Assembly (NCBI GenBank): GCA_016186045.1
Contig: JACPMJ010000007.1
Location: 1 to 57,322 of the forward strand
Source of the DNA: Candidatus Uhrbacteria bacterium
Lineage (GTDB): Bacteria > Patescibacteriota > Patescibacteriia > JACQRZ01
DNA length: 57,322 nucleotides
Direction of reading: 5' to 3'
This document shows positions 34,401-40,767 of the stretch, piece by piece; within the stretch, counting starts at the first letter, position 1, and each line of letters starts with the position of its first letter. The notes under the pieces are model-generated. The model saw only the letters and a program-made list of their open reading frames with translations. It searched no databases and was not told the origin of the DNA. A program made the translations under genes and the position numbers.

Positions 34401-35204
34401 AAATGTCTTAAACTGATCATACAAGTTCCCCCAGTTTTTTGCCAGATCGTTCACATTACAGACGGGCTCTACATCCGGATCTTCCCCCAATGACCCGATG
34501 CCCAGGGAAATTTTGAAAGAGATGTTCGCGTTGGGGTTACAGAGAAATCCCAAAACAGACGCCACCTCTTCCGATGTGCCGCCCTCCTGTCCGCGACGAT
34601 CCGCTTCTGCGCGCTTTGCTTCATTTTTATTCATCTGATTCACATCACCTCGGATATTCTTCGCCTTGGCCTCAGCCGCGTCTGCTTTTTGACCATAATC
34701 TGCCGAGGCCTTTTCAAGACCGTATTGCTTAGCGCTATTTGAATCAGCTCTATAATCTGATCCTTCTTTATCAAGTTTAGCCGCATTTTTTGTCATGTCT
34801 TCCTTCTTTGATCTATTAAAACCTTTTTCAAATCCCTTTGCCATGCCTTCCAAGCCGAAACTCAAAAATTTTCCGCCAATATCTTTCATCTCCTTGTCCC
34901 ACGCCTTGGTGCTCCAGAACGGCTCCTGGCCTTTTTTTCCTGTGGCAAATTCTTGCAGTGCCGTCTCCACCATCTTATGCGCGAGACTTTTTGCCAAACT
35001 CTTTAATGTCTTATATACCGCCGTCTCAAGGCCCACAACAATCGCCTCACCGATCCATTTGCCAATGTTTCCCAAGCTGAAAATTTCCGCATTCGGTAAT
35101 TGCGCCCGCACCGGCGCTGGCCGAAACGCCATATACACGCCCGGCATCAGCATGACAGCGACAAGAAATACGATTAGTGTTTTTTTTGCATGGGAAAGGC
35201 GCAT
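25476..35204 (-). CDS. Giant secreted cysteine-rich protein (3242 aa)
   Basis: I do not recognise a named family. A signal peptide ends near residue 36 (PAPVRA-Q). Residues 40-200 are helical and charged; 420-540 is a coiled coil (EKAKLDLAQEKLDNANAVLEG). From about 700 to 2000 the protein is rich in paired cysteines with a recurring C-x5-6-GC-x2-[YF] pattern, for example LCPNEMVGCKAY, SCQAADAGCTAY and QCLVSDAGCDEF. Segments such as KTFTFSLWAKSSEDSVITLALG and WRYLTFSFAKL resemble carbohydrate-binding jelly-roll modules. The C-terminal third is beta- and turn-rich. No second membrane helix is seen. It follows the Ca-binding protein gene by 3 nt and probably belongs with the secretion genes beyond the island. 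A surface adhesin or host-contact protein is the likeliest role, by inference. Confidence 0.72.
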   Translation of the reverse strand: MRLSHAKKTLIVFLVAVMLMPGVYMAFRPAPVRAQLPNAEIFSLGNIGKWIGEAIVVGLETAVYKTLKSLAKSLAHKMVETALQEFATGKKGQEPFWSTKAWDKEMKDIGGKFLSFGLEGMAKGFEKGFNRSKKEDMTKNAAKLDKEGSDYRADSNSAKQYGLEKASADYGQKADAAEAKAKNIRGDVNQMNKNEAKRAEADRRGQEGGTSEEVASVLGFLCNPNANISFKISLGIGSLGEDPDVEPVCNVNDLAKNWGNLYDQFKTFDPKSLANWKTLGDLFDTESSDVGVAFNANTAFFDAHEKQVAAATMAEFIDKLTFKPEEDEAGNIKTPGDIVRSQLKGGLEKGQENSSDPVKGVTGKFVADAADIVGTFVDSLLSKGMNYLKQGLVRNIKQWQAASKDNEFNKLADTLEKSAKDNAAKAKLLAEKAKLDLAQEKLDNANAVLEGARAIPPSEEAKKEVEQAQAVVTRVIQEVRQAEERVDLAQAAVTAIANAPLQAINPAQAAVMDAVYNPDAGPSSGGIAAVRQYTATLTRVSGIDAGVMDVLSQLRSSSCDTSANACVLGDAFANAVQQKMTVTEAIDAFKKGENAGLNPNGVFGFDSQSKPRSMEEAIQPSWETNYPYNSLVVLRKYRVLPVSWEFAALYIRDHDDACGSEKSCTLQNMVDAFDDPSSKFFRLVDPNWVLKLPSLYCAVKGYGPVQGKTKDTEQTICKNDTNGDGVVCCDKSCLTKKLDGSAINATAEPSDDEKNVCLTASTCGMDDEERTVVRSEVCLDEQSCLEDGAQGKCAPKMYGYCLEEKKIWRFNGTQCKPLYASCDEFIDKSTKGVSYYLKDSIPKHDACNENTAGCAWYSTTRFMGANRTTGTSKNSIVKDWDSANKAYFTPKAAECTAQAEGCRGVIPKGATFKNFAPQSDIMGNKNGWCGGTEESWSLCIYGENQPTITWQRVTNEISPNGIKEPVGKITRKENGGGGGEYRVHLHKKSHGLDSVSGKTFTFSLWAKSSEDSVITLALGSDADQGVQKCAIGPTWKRCSLTKTTLKDYSPLDELRVYLYTQAGDTYVYGAQIEQGSFFSDYQGVKEKETYTKIAPNYYQCDDANNTVNDATTGKPFTKPSYRREECKPFTLHCAEEYVGCELYTPQEVGGFPIAATGPKTGCKEACAGLTDYSIQKTRIQSQLGLAQDSTNAAFIPTSPTVRQCLVSDAGCDEFTNVLTGAGAEKRDYFKEIRWCEKKPTDPNKVTVFYSPMGSNLGGYRLDVFTVQADSSGAPACFGTEQCDCTGDGKNNGDDATYYYNQFTNPNITTPNCRQLYVNRKDTAGFEAEYYQMDKLIYLTDDCTEYRRTLDGTAGNIYKITPSLSQTCPSSSARCREFRDPTAGNVVMVDYSNFEDNTADGWTAFAGETSLPATASNESESLGNHSLEMKNKVTVTPVAGPVTFEKNGLLLLGDVSYLAGLSIKVSGTEEAKVKMDILGFEDTDGRTVTISSASSTLPANTWRYLTFSFAKLANVHPVVQGGSGVRITVTPKNLTDAFSTVLLDSIIVKQASGVIYAVDDSWVLPDECVANPADKTTAKKDQIGCKLYADRAGAQAVFRDVERLCPNEMVGCKAYAQSAASMYLIQDQTKSCQAADAGCTAYGKPTLDISDAVSTRSLSIDTKTEDWITRYLKITPEEARLQDLAQGICALDAVSCKAFLLAGQKDVFFKNPGKKLCRWRTPTDNDINKIKNDSTLTSEQKNAQIAELKIKGVWYYKTCAGSTVEVACTADADCKNFGNGECTEKECTEDDDAILENNIPKICPSSQKTCRKIIDPECKTDETLRDDYGRGTPSVSCQREYYYLANAENKGECNGKMDVDGGCILFNDANVEGLKYGSSAYYADYTNGGRRGIPINLTDPGNSTSTNDANTLLKVRLDRTCKTWLDCAFYYTDPTTQKVFCTSRVPCNMRAEDGTCANPLFSNTINQPEKTNTLEPSLFTSSATAETTQEAHNAALKTPIPFASLTGMARPDFQFLGGWSTRLAGVSGHTSLFGWPQKSTVIPGRLNLVMSPADPVIEVFNSCRVRPRSDAPDVRYHPKASSADTLENRKFSVDSCKYENKKGDEYQGIEGYCLEPYPKFSDTYFGVLGIPGLNVAARSDISNFGFKGACLNWYPSDRTETQAALESSASATAAIGGSGLSEDFSNDDIYFCAQFSVREHEEVLKNTTQNPITVAVPAVAEIPGIGRVITSNAVPYRESVMRVDRVTEFTINENAGGTTKSVAEGLVTITNVSGYPKTYTGDLTTKDGVPTHPSDYPARNVLAPTTDVIARIVETCDEAKDKAFGGAGPTNDGDGKCANGTQRYVELPAKKKVTTYDPSPVTAMSGVPGISEDWRTSNIPQEQPWRRVFTTTPYECKDSYPCVGGWDAAVADFYGPNTFTHKAEEGACGTGKTGGQIGGNDPPKDECDGNPGENSSGGEYKCPDDATTNAERTCQDFYHFQDYWVGSSRVCERTVECHGQTWNECKTRSTVTCGEKNTHRVDKVRTGGPGSYGDREYSNKDGDIDQSDWATGSSQTGYKVETCTSNPCADTKMQAEETVMRKDRVTTVEKKIVKNATTGKWEIVPIARVEFYQGDFSTKGGTPQGLVGLGIDPNNGKITGRLVEVYSTTAGGYRADGTSAYADPQEREDTIGYNSYGGDVIPPSTITRKGTVETEWHWDATEGRFVNNCAKNYTEVLEYNGANMGGPSCNLTPKSEIENEEATNQGVSIPIPQRGRLLGKGGYNITAKATYRDVYCARVVRVAQEKKSVPFYSIVKNVEKPDWGGAKGKQLTTMQAGATSTGPIILKRTISQWRWYGSKGSGADRFGFTINERAAARDPNGTKNHSEDETGERQTLEQYYKSRPKLYNKNAEITSDPVSDFSLPSAPVADFKLDTKKFNWDWSKWSEYTSGSNTNYNAVINTRPDREREAILVALKTANSPIKDFTDVLEARTSDNSPYSGQPKFIGDATNGWRISLDVYNSKITPPPLWDDTNATYNLFLSDFDKSILNTLAPGTTVSNFNADDFDYASHPIPFAKVYEDASSSGVPGSSGRFRATEGKTAPRWFNDAAWPVRYPGIYNKEGAADSFSWIKIGAASAPIVKIEFYVDVDNDQLPLRYVTLSSSDVNPEDSYNVFPILPVKDEGDGYKDQPPCTSSEPSETPCKNPKFALNSYTFRNSKIDGNRVCIEAMDNWSRKTKICKTLKLPIDTKQPGEFSSSDTPLH

Positions 35205-35207
35205 AGA

Positions 35208-36158
35208 TTATTGTTTCACCTCTTGATATGCTTGTTTTGCCAATGTTTTGAGTGTCGCGTCATCTATCCTTTTGAGGTCTTCTTCGGAGATCCTGCCGGT
35301 TTTACGTAAAAGGTCACGGAGTTGGTCGGGACTCATGGCATTTGGATCAAACTGCTCTTGCGCAGTAAACGGCTGGGAGGGCGCCGGCTGGACAGCCTGC
35401 GGAATAGAGGGAGTGGACTGATCCCTCGCCTCCTGCTCCTTGATGACCTTTTCGTACGTGGATTCAAATACCTGGCCGTATATATTTTTGAGAGCTGTGT
35501 CATCTACGTTTTTCAAATCTTTTTCAGACATGCCCTGACGCACCAGAAACGCGCGGATCTCCTGCGGAGACAAATTCCGCAAATCCTCAATGGTCATGGG
35601 CGTGTCAAAGCCGGGAATCGTAACCGCAGGCAGGGGAAGCTGGGCTTGTCCGCCAAGCACCGCCTGGCCTCCCAATAACCCGCCGCTCAACTTGGGAATG
35701 TTTTCCGTGCTCGTAGATGCGGAAGTGTTGAAAAGCTCGCTCTGGATATTTCCGCAGGCTCGCTTTGATTCATCGCACAGCGGATCATGGCCGGTGCGCA
35801 GTTCCGTCTTGTCATCATAGCCATCGCCATCACTATCATCCAGAAACGCGCTGGTGCGGTAAATGGTAATTTCATCAAAATCATTCAGGCCGTCCTTGTC
35901 CGTGTCGGCGTTTTTCAATACTTCGTCTGTTTTTTCTTTTTGTTCGTCTTTTGAAAGTTGTTGTACGGGAAGTGGCTTTGATCCGTCCTTGCGCGCAAAT
36001 GGATATTGTATATTTTTTGTGATTCCCTGCAAACCGAATATTGAAATGCCCGCGAATAATAATATAAACAAACCAACGAGCGGACGTTGATCCTGTTTTT
36101 TGGAACTGTGCGTTTCTTGCGCACCGCCCTCGCCTTCTGAAAAATGCTGTTCTTCCAT
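35208..36158 (-). CDS. Membrane-anchored protein with Ca-binding repeats and a duplicated helical motif
   Basis: A cytoplasmic tail of about 28 residues and one transmembrane helix (PLVGLFILLFAGISIFGLQGI) precede an outer region. DTDKDGLNDFDE and DSDGDGYDDKTE, about 24 residues apart, are thrombospondin type-3/EF-hand-like calcium loops. The C-terminal half has two copies of a roughly 45-residue helical unit: LSPQEIRAFLVRQGMSEKDLKNVDDTALKNIYGQVF and MSPDQLRDLLRKTGRISEEDLKRIDDATLKTLAKQAY (each quoted in pieces of the same alignment). It is the promoter-proximal gene of the giant-protein operon, so the two products may interact at the cell surface. Confidence 0.75.
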   Translation of the reverse strand: MEEQHFSEGEGGAQETHSSKKQDQRPLVGLFILLFAGISIFGLQGITKNIQYPFARKDGSKPLPVQQLSKDEQKEKTDEVLKNADTDKDGLNDFDEITIYRTSAFLDDSDGDGYDDKTELRTGHDPLCDESKRACGNIQSELFNTSASTSTENIPKLSGGLLGGQAVLGGQAQLPLPAVTIPGFDTPMTIEDLRNLSPQEIRAFLVRQGMSEKDLKNVDDTALKNIYGQVFESTYEKVIKEQEARDQSTPSIPQAVQPAPSQPFTAQEQFDPNAMSPDQLRDLLRKTGRISEEDLKRIDDATLKTLAKQAYQEVKQ

Positions 36159-36179
36159 ACTCTATATGGTCTTACATAC

Positions 36180-36207
36180 AGTATACCGCGCTTTATGTAT
36201 GCGTAAA
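36180..36207 (-). promoter_or_regulatory. Promoter of the giant-protein operon
   Basis: TTTACG, 16-bp spacer, TATACT on the minus strand, about 20 nt before the ATG of the Ca-binding-repeat gene. Confidence 0.55.
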
Positions 36208-36223
36208 GTGGATAATGTCTCTC

Positions 36224-36254
36224 TGTCATTCCCGGAACACAGTCTGGGATGACA
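36224..36254. repeat. REP palindrome forming the rsmA C-terminus
   Basis: GTCATTCCC...GGGATGACA palindrome. Read on the minus strand it encodes the last residues of rsmA (SSQTVFRE) and the TGA stop. Confidence 0.8.
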
Positions 36255-37269
36255 ATAGAAGTTTTGTAACCTCCCGCCACTGACTCACGGAAATTTCCTG
36301 CGCTCGCGCTTTTTCTTGTACATCCGCTTTCTGAAAAGCGCTCAACACATCTGTAAGCGGGATACGAAGTTTTTTTGAGATGCTCTGCGCGCACTGTTTT
36401 CGTTTCGCGGAAAATCCCGCGCGAACGATGGAGAAAAAGAACTTGTCATTCCGAACGGTCAGTGAGGAATCCCGTCGTTCTTTATCAACATCCTTAAACT
36501 TTTGCATATCACTCTCATTTCCTCCTCTGTCATTCCCGCCATCGAGCGGGAATCCAGTATTTGACGTTTTCCTTATAGCTCTGGATCCCCGATCAGAGCC
36601 TGTCCTCAACTTGATTGGGGATCGGGGATGACAATTCTTATACTGTTTAGAATCTTTCACCACCAGCCGCACCACCGCGCTGTCCACGTTTGGCTTGGGA
36701 AAAAAAGAATTTCTCGACACGGGAAATAGGATGCGCGCCTCCGCGTAATACTGCACAGATACCGCGAGTAGACTCATCTGTGGCGGTGATGCGGCGATGC
36801 GCTGTGCGACTTCTTTCTGCATAAGCAGTATCAATTCTTTGGGCCGTGGCGTATTTTCCAAAAACTTTCGTATGATCTGCGAGGTGATATGATACGGAAT
36901 ATTCGCAATCACGCGATATGCGCCGTCTTTTTTACCAAATATCGTATTTGGGATCGCGCGGATGTCGTCTTTCAGAAGTGTGATATTGTCATTCTCGTCT
37001 CCCCCTTTGTCATTCCCGCGAAAGCGGGAATCCAGTATCCAAAAAAGATGCGCATCTATCTCCACGGCAACCACTTTTTTCGCGCGAACAGCAAGCTCTG
37101 CCGTGAGCTCCCCGCTTCCGCTCCCGATCTCCACAATCGTATCCGTTTTTTTTATACCCGCCGCCTCAACTATTTTTCGTATGATATTTGTATCTATCAA
37201 AAAATTTTGTCCGCGCCGGTGCAGAGGCCGGACTCCTGATTCACGCAAAAATTGCATGGGGGTAGGCAT
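36226..37269 (-). CDS. rsmA: 16S rRNA dimethyladenosine transferase with REP-encoded insertions
   Basis: RsmA (KsgA) dimethylates two adenosines in the 3'-terminal hairpin of 16S rRNA during 30S maturation. The SAM motif VEIGSGSGELTAEL, the catalytic NIPYHI, PNVDSAVVRL and FSIVRAGFSAKRKQ are all present. Three stretches foreign to the family match translated REP palindromes: LDSRFRGNDKG after the second strand, a block of about 70 residues (containing GFPLDGGNDRGG and RRDSSLTVRND) before FFSIVRAGF, and the tail SSQTVFRE. The frame stays open throughout, so function may be retained, with the inserts in surface loops. The start MPTPMQF was chosen since GQNFLID should lie near the N-terminus; no strong ribosome site is visible. 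Confidence 0.92.
   Translation of the reverse strand: MPTPMQFLRESGVRPLHRRGQNFLIDTNIIRKIVEAAGIKKTDTIVEIGSGSGELTAELAVRAKKVVAVEIDAHLFWILDSRFRGNDKGGDENDNITLLKDDIRAIPNTIFGKKDGAYRVIANIPYHITSQIIRKFLENTPRPKELILLMQKEVAQRIAASPPQMSLLAVSVQYYAEARILFPVSRNSFFPKPNVDSAVVRLVVKDSKQYKNCHPRSPIKLRTGSDRGSRAIRKTSNTGFPLDGGNDRGGNESDMQKFKDVDKERRDSSLTVRNDKFFFSIVRAGFSAKRKQCAQSISKKLRIPLTDVLSAFQKADVQEKARAQEISVSQWREVTKLLLSSQTVFRE
36444..36475. repeat. REP palindrome inside rsmA (third)
   Basis: GTCATTCCGAACGG...GGAATCCCGTCG, translated on the minus strand as RRDSSLTVRND in the large rsmA insert. Confidence 0.8.
36529..36633. repeat. Two adjacent REP palindromes inside rsmA
   Basis: One GTCATTCCCGCC...GGGAATCCAG unit (36529-36557) and one larger CTGGATCCCC...GGGGATGACA unit (36581-36633). 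The larger one shares its inner arms with copies at 53144 and 18488. Both are in frame. Confidence 0.82.
37009..37035. repeat. REP palindrome inside rsmA (first)
   Basis: TGTCATTCCCGCGAAAGCGG type palindrome, encoding LDSRFRGNDK on the minus strand. Confidence 0.85.
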
Positions 37270-37328
37270 ATATTGACGTACTATCTTTATTTGTGTTATA
37301 CTCCCCTGTGTAGGAGTAATCCTACTAA

Positions 37329-38033
37329 TCACGCGGTCCCGCTCAAAGCGGGATTTTCGCTTTTCATATAGATTCTTTTACCTGTATAGAACTTCCCAAA
37401 ATCTATATATTTATCTTTAACGGCATGCAATTCTCCTGCCACCTTTCCACGCACACCGACGATACTGATTTTTTTACCTTTTATCTTCAGTCGTTCCAAC
37501 GGCGCCAATAAATCCGAGTCGCCAGAAAACAATATGATTCCCGTCACTTTTTCCATGTCATCAAGTATGTCCATAGTCATCTCAACGTCAAAATTACATT
37601 TTGGTTCTTTGATTATTATGCCTGACTTATTAAGCTCATCCATTAGTTCATAAATTTTTTTCTTAACACCACTATCAAACAGGGTCATTGTTCGTCGTTG
37701 AAAAAATAGACCCTCATTAATATTTTTTGAGATAAACTTCATTGATTTCGTCTTTAAAATTGCGCCTGTCATTTTGATACGCCTATGAAATGCTTCTGAA
37801 TTTTTTTGATCTCTTTCATTCAGACCATAATAAACTTTAATTTCTTTTATATTTGAGAAACTAAAAAGCTGTTTTATAACATCTTCCATGCGAAATCTCC
37901 ACCCCAAAACATCCTGCCAATGAAACATATTCGTTAAATCCAAATATGCGAAAATGGATGTTTCTTTAGATATCCATTCTAAATAATCTTTCCTAACTAT
38001 GGATGTATTAAAAATTTTTTGAGGAATATCCAT
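37329..38033 (-). CDS. NYN-domain (LabA/DUF88-like) putative ribonuclease
   Basis: NYN domains are PIN-like metal-dependent RNases. The characteristic strands are present: FAYLDLTNMF with the first Asp, KCNFDVEMTMDIL in the middle, and GIILFSGDSDLLAPLERLKIKGKKISIVG near the end, giving the acidic triad D...D...DSD. About 234 residues, full length for the single-domain type, with no extra RNA-binding domain. The ATG at 38033 is used; a GTG four codons upstream is also possible. It lies between rsmA and an MFS gene on the same strand. A role in RNA decay or maturation is inferred from the family. Confidence 0.85.
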   Translation of the reverse strand: MDIPQKIFNTSIVRKDYLEWISKETSIFAYLDLTNMFHWQDVLGWRFRMEDVIKQLFSFSNIKEIKVYYGLNERDQKNSEAFHRRIKMTGAILKTKSMKFISKNINEGLFFQRRTMTLFDSGVKKKIYELMDELNKSGIIIKEPKCNFDVEMTMDILDDMEKVTGIILFSGDSDLLAPLERLKIKGKKISIVGVRGKVAGELHAVKDKYIDFGKFYTGKRIYMKSENPALSGTA

Positions 38034-38051
38034 ATTTCTTATCACTGCTCT

Positions 38052-39254
38052 CTACGCATGCCTCCTTCCATTCAGCACAAAATACAGCGCGGTAAAGATG
38101 CCACCAAGGAAAAACGCAAAGTCCCAGCGGCCGGGAAAAAAATAAAACACCAACACACATAATCCCGCGGCAAGAATCTTTCCCACCGTGAGACTCATTT
38201 CAAAAAAAATCACCGTACGAACGATGGAGTGGCGCGTGGCATAGTCATACAGTCCGCTAAACAGTGGAACTGTGAGTATGTTTTTTGAAGTCCGCGAGAA
38301 AAAATCCACCAGAAATACACTCGCGCCTCCGCGCGCAAAAAACCGCATCATCCACCCAAGCGCATAGAGCGCGGTACCTGCCTGAAGCACGCTTTTTCTA
38401 TCTTTGAGGTCTGCCATACGCCCGGCATACAGCGTCACCAATGCCGTGACGAGCGAAGACAGCGCCACAATGCCGCCCGCCTGCACAATATTTCCTACCG
38501 CGACATAGATGAAAATAGGCCAGACAGTAAGCACGATCAGCTCCTCGCCAAACCCAAGGTATCCCACAAAATACCTGCGATTTTCTTTTGCGATGAGAGA
38601 CTGGTATGCCTCGCGGTATTGGAATTGCGACGGAGTAAACTCCTCCCGAGAAAGCAAGAGTGGCAAAGTGGATAACAAAATGGTCACACACATGAATATA
38701 AACAGCGTCGGAAACCCGAAAAAATTCACGATAATACCCCCAATAAGCGGGCCGAAAATAAATGCGGCAGAGTCAAAAACAGTCAAAATACCAATATCCC
38801 TTCCCCGTTCGCCGTATTGGCTGAAAAACGCGAAATCCGCATGGTACCCGGGCCAAAAAAACGTCTTTTGAAACGCGAGCGCGATGATGGAAAGATAAAA
38901 AAACACCGGATGTGACGGAATGGCAATGAGAAAAATAAGGTAGAGTATGAGGATAAGGGATCCGATAATCATGCTGTGGCTAAACCCTTTTTGTTTTGCG
39001 ACTTTTCCACCCAATGGCATGATAAAAAAATACAGCACATATACTGCAAAATAAAAAAACATGATCTTGTGCAGCGGAAAACCTATCGTATACAGATACA
39101 CCGGCTCAAAAAGCATCGCCGCCGCGAGCGCAAAATTTAATATGGTTATGGAAAGATAAAATTCTTTGAGCTTGTGCGGAACACGAGATGGAAAAAAGCT
39201 CCGCTCAAAGCAAAGAAGTGAGGAGACGAGTCGTTTGAGATCGGTATGAAGCAT
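38052..39254 (-). CDS. Major facilitator superfamily transporter
   Basis: About eleven to twelve hydrophobic helices are spread over 400 residues, with a soluble loop near the middle (SREEFTPSQFQYREAYQSLIAKENRRY). The loop GRMADLKDRKS after the eighth helix matches the MFS G-x-x-x-D-x-x-[RK]-[RK] signature. The first 35 residues are cytoplasmic. Substrate cannot be inferred; related CPR proteins are often annotated as drug or sugar exporters without proof. It is transcribed away from the phosphomannomutase gene, from a shared upstream region with repeated AGTACT palindromes. Confidence 0.85.
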   Translation of the reverse strand: MLHTDLKRLVSSLLCFERSFFPSRVPHKLKEFYLSITILNFALAAAMLFEPVYLYTIGFPLHKIMFFYFAVYVLYFFIMPLGGKVAKQKGFSHSMIIGSLILILYLIFLIAIPSHPVFFYLSIIALAFQKTFFWPGYHADFAFFSQYGERGRDIGILTVFDSAAFIFGPLIGGIIVNFFGFPTLFIFMCVTILLSTLPLLLSREEFTPSQFQYREAYQSLIAKENRRYFVGYLGFGEELIVLTVWPIFIYVAVGNIVQAGGIVALSSLVTALVTLYAGRMADLKDRKSVLQAGTALYALGWMMRFFARGGASVFLVDFFSRTSKNILTVPLFSGLYDYATRHSIVRTVIFFEMSLTVGKILAAGLCVLVFYFFPGRWDFAFFLGGIFTALYFVLNGRRHA

Positions 39255-39388
39255 AGTCAGTACTCAGTACTGAGTACTTGGTTGTTAGTACTCGATAATA
39301 ATAAAGATTATTTTTGACGCAACGTAATGATGTGATACTCTACTATTATAACATACGCAACAACTGAGAACTAAGTACTGAGTACTCT
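39253..39388. repeat. Clustered AGTACT palindromes in the divergent MFS/manB region
   Basis: CAGTACTCAGTACTGAGTACT near 39258 and AAGTACTGAGTACT near 39375 lie at both ends of the divergent intergenic region, each next to a start codon. Weaker versions occur at 3957 (TTAGTACTTAG) and 45552 (GGTACTGTGTACT). Confidence 0.6.
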
Positions 39389-39390
39389 AT

Positions 39391-40764
39391 ATGTCCATCT
39401 TCAAAGCATACGACATCCGCGGAACGGTGCCGAATGAAATAAACGAAACCGTTGCGGAGCGTTTTGGAAAAGCATACGCGGAATTTCTCATAGCAAAAAA
39501 TAGTGACGCAAAAAAACCGCTCTCCATCGCCGTTGGTATGGATAACCGCATATCCTCTCCCGCGCTTCATGCACAAGTCATCCGCGCCATGCGTGAAAGC
39601 GACATCAATGTCGTGGATATCGGGCTTTGCTCCACGCCATTTTATTATTTCGCCGTTTCATATCTGGGACTTGATGGCGGCATTATGGTAACCGCATCGC
39701 ATAATCCGCCTCAATATAATGGGTTCAAGCCGGTACTTGCTCGTGCGGCTCCATTAGGAAGCGAGTCCGGGCTGAAAGATATAGAGGCGATGTATGAAAA
39801 AATACCTGTCATTCCCGACCTGATCAGAAATCCAGTATTAGGCACCCTCTCCTCGCGCGACATATTAGGCGAATATATTGACGCGAATCTTGCCTTTGCT
39901 CCGCCTGCGGATATGCAGGACCTCACGGTGACAGTGGATGTGGGAAACGGCGTCTCTTCACTCATGTGCGCAGCGCTGTTTGACCGGCTCTCCTGCAAAC
40001 TCATTCCTTTATATTTTGAATTGGACGGAACGTTTCCAAATCACATGCCAAATCCGCTTATTGAGGAAAATATCAAGACGTTGAAAAAAACAGTGCGAGA
40101 AAAACACGCGAGTCTTGGCATCGCGTTTGACGCGGATGGCGACCGCTCCATATTTGTGGATGAGCGCGGAGAAACAATACCGGCCGATCTGATGACCGCG
40201 TTGGTTGGGCGCGAACTTCTCGCCCTCTATCCGCATGAACATATTCTCTATGACCTCCGCTCAAGCTGGGCGGTGAAAGAAGCCATCGCGGCCGCAGGCG
40301 GCACACCATCCATCTGTCGCGTGGGACATGCATTTATCAAAAAGCAAATGATGGATGAACACGCGCTCTTTGCCGGCGAGGTATCCGGACATTTTTATCT
40401 GCGGTTTGCTAATTTTGGATATTTTGAGGCGCCGCTCGTAGTCACGCTTCTTGTGCTCAATCTTATGGCACGCACAGGAAAGCCACTCTCAGAACTTGTT
40501 CAACCATTGAGGACGTATTTTTCAACGGGAGAGATAAATTTTGAAGTTGCAGATAAGGCGGTGATACTGAAAACCATAGAGACACGCTACGCGGATGCAA
40601 AGAGTATCGCGCATCTTGATGGCGTGAGTATTGAATACGATGACTGGTGGTGCAACGTCCGCGCCTCAAACACTGAAAATCTTTTACGCTTGAATCTGGA
40701 GGCAAAGACGGAAAATTTGCGCGATGAAAAACTCGCGGAGGTACAAAATATAATCCAAAAATAA
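39391..40764 (+). CDS. manB: Phosphomannomutase/phosphoglucomutase
   Basis: Interconverts hexose 6- and 1-phosphates for surface polysaccharide precursors. The start MSIFKAYDIRG is diagnostic, the active-site serine loop reads VTASHNPP, the metal loop DADGDR, and the sugar loop GEVSGH. The C-terminal phosphate-binding segment RASNTENLLRLNLEA is present. At 457 residues the protein is full length. Residues PVIPDLIRNPV in the variable loop after the active-site domain match a translated REP palindrome inserted in frame. It is followed after 3 nt by murI, indicating one operon. Confidence 0.92.
   Translation: MSIFKAYDIRGTVPNEINETVAERFGKAYAEFLIAKNSDAKKPLSIAVGMDNRISSPALHAQVIRAMRESDINVVDIGLCSTPFYYFAVSYLGLDGGIMVTASHNPPQYNGFKPVLARAAPLGSESGLKDIEAMYEKIPVIPDLIRNPVLGTLSSRDILGEYIDANLAFAPPADMQDLTVTVDVGNGVSSLMCAALFDRLSCKLIPLYFELDGTFPNHMPNPLIEENIKTLKKTVREKHASLGIAFDADGDRSIFVDERGETIPADLMTALVGRELLALYPHEHILYDLRSSWAVKEAIAAAGGTPSICRVGHAFIKKQMMDEHALFAGEVSGHFYLRFANFGYFEAPLVVTLLVLNLMARTGKPLSELVQPLRTYFSTGEINFEVADKAVILKTIETRYADAKSIAHLDGVSIEYDDWWCNVRASNTENLLRLNLEAKTENLRDEKLAEVQNIIQK
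39808..39836. repeat. REP palindrome inside the phosphomannomutase gene
   Basis: TGTCATTCCC...GATCAGAAATCCAG, in frame with manB and translated as VIPDLIRNP. Confidence 0.78.
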
Positions 40765-40767
40765 TCT

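Noticed and set aside
25476-35204. Recoded UGA (Gracilibacteria/Absconditabacteria code)
   Set aside because: Genes such as uvrA, leuS and rsmA end at UGA at family-typical positions, and glycine is encoded by GGN as usual.
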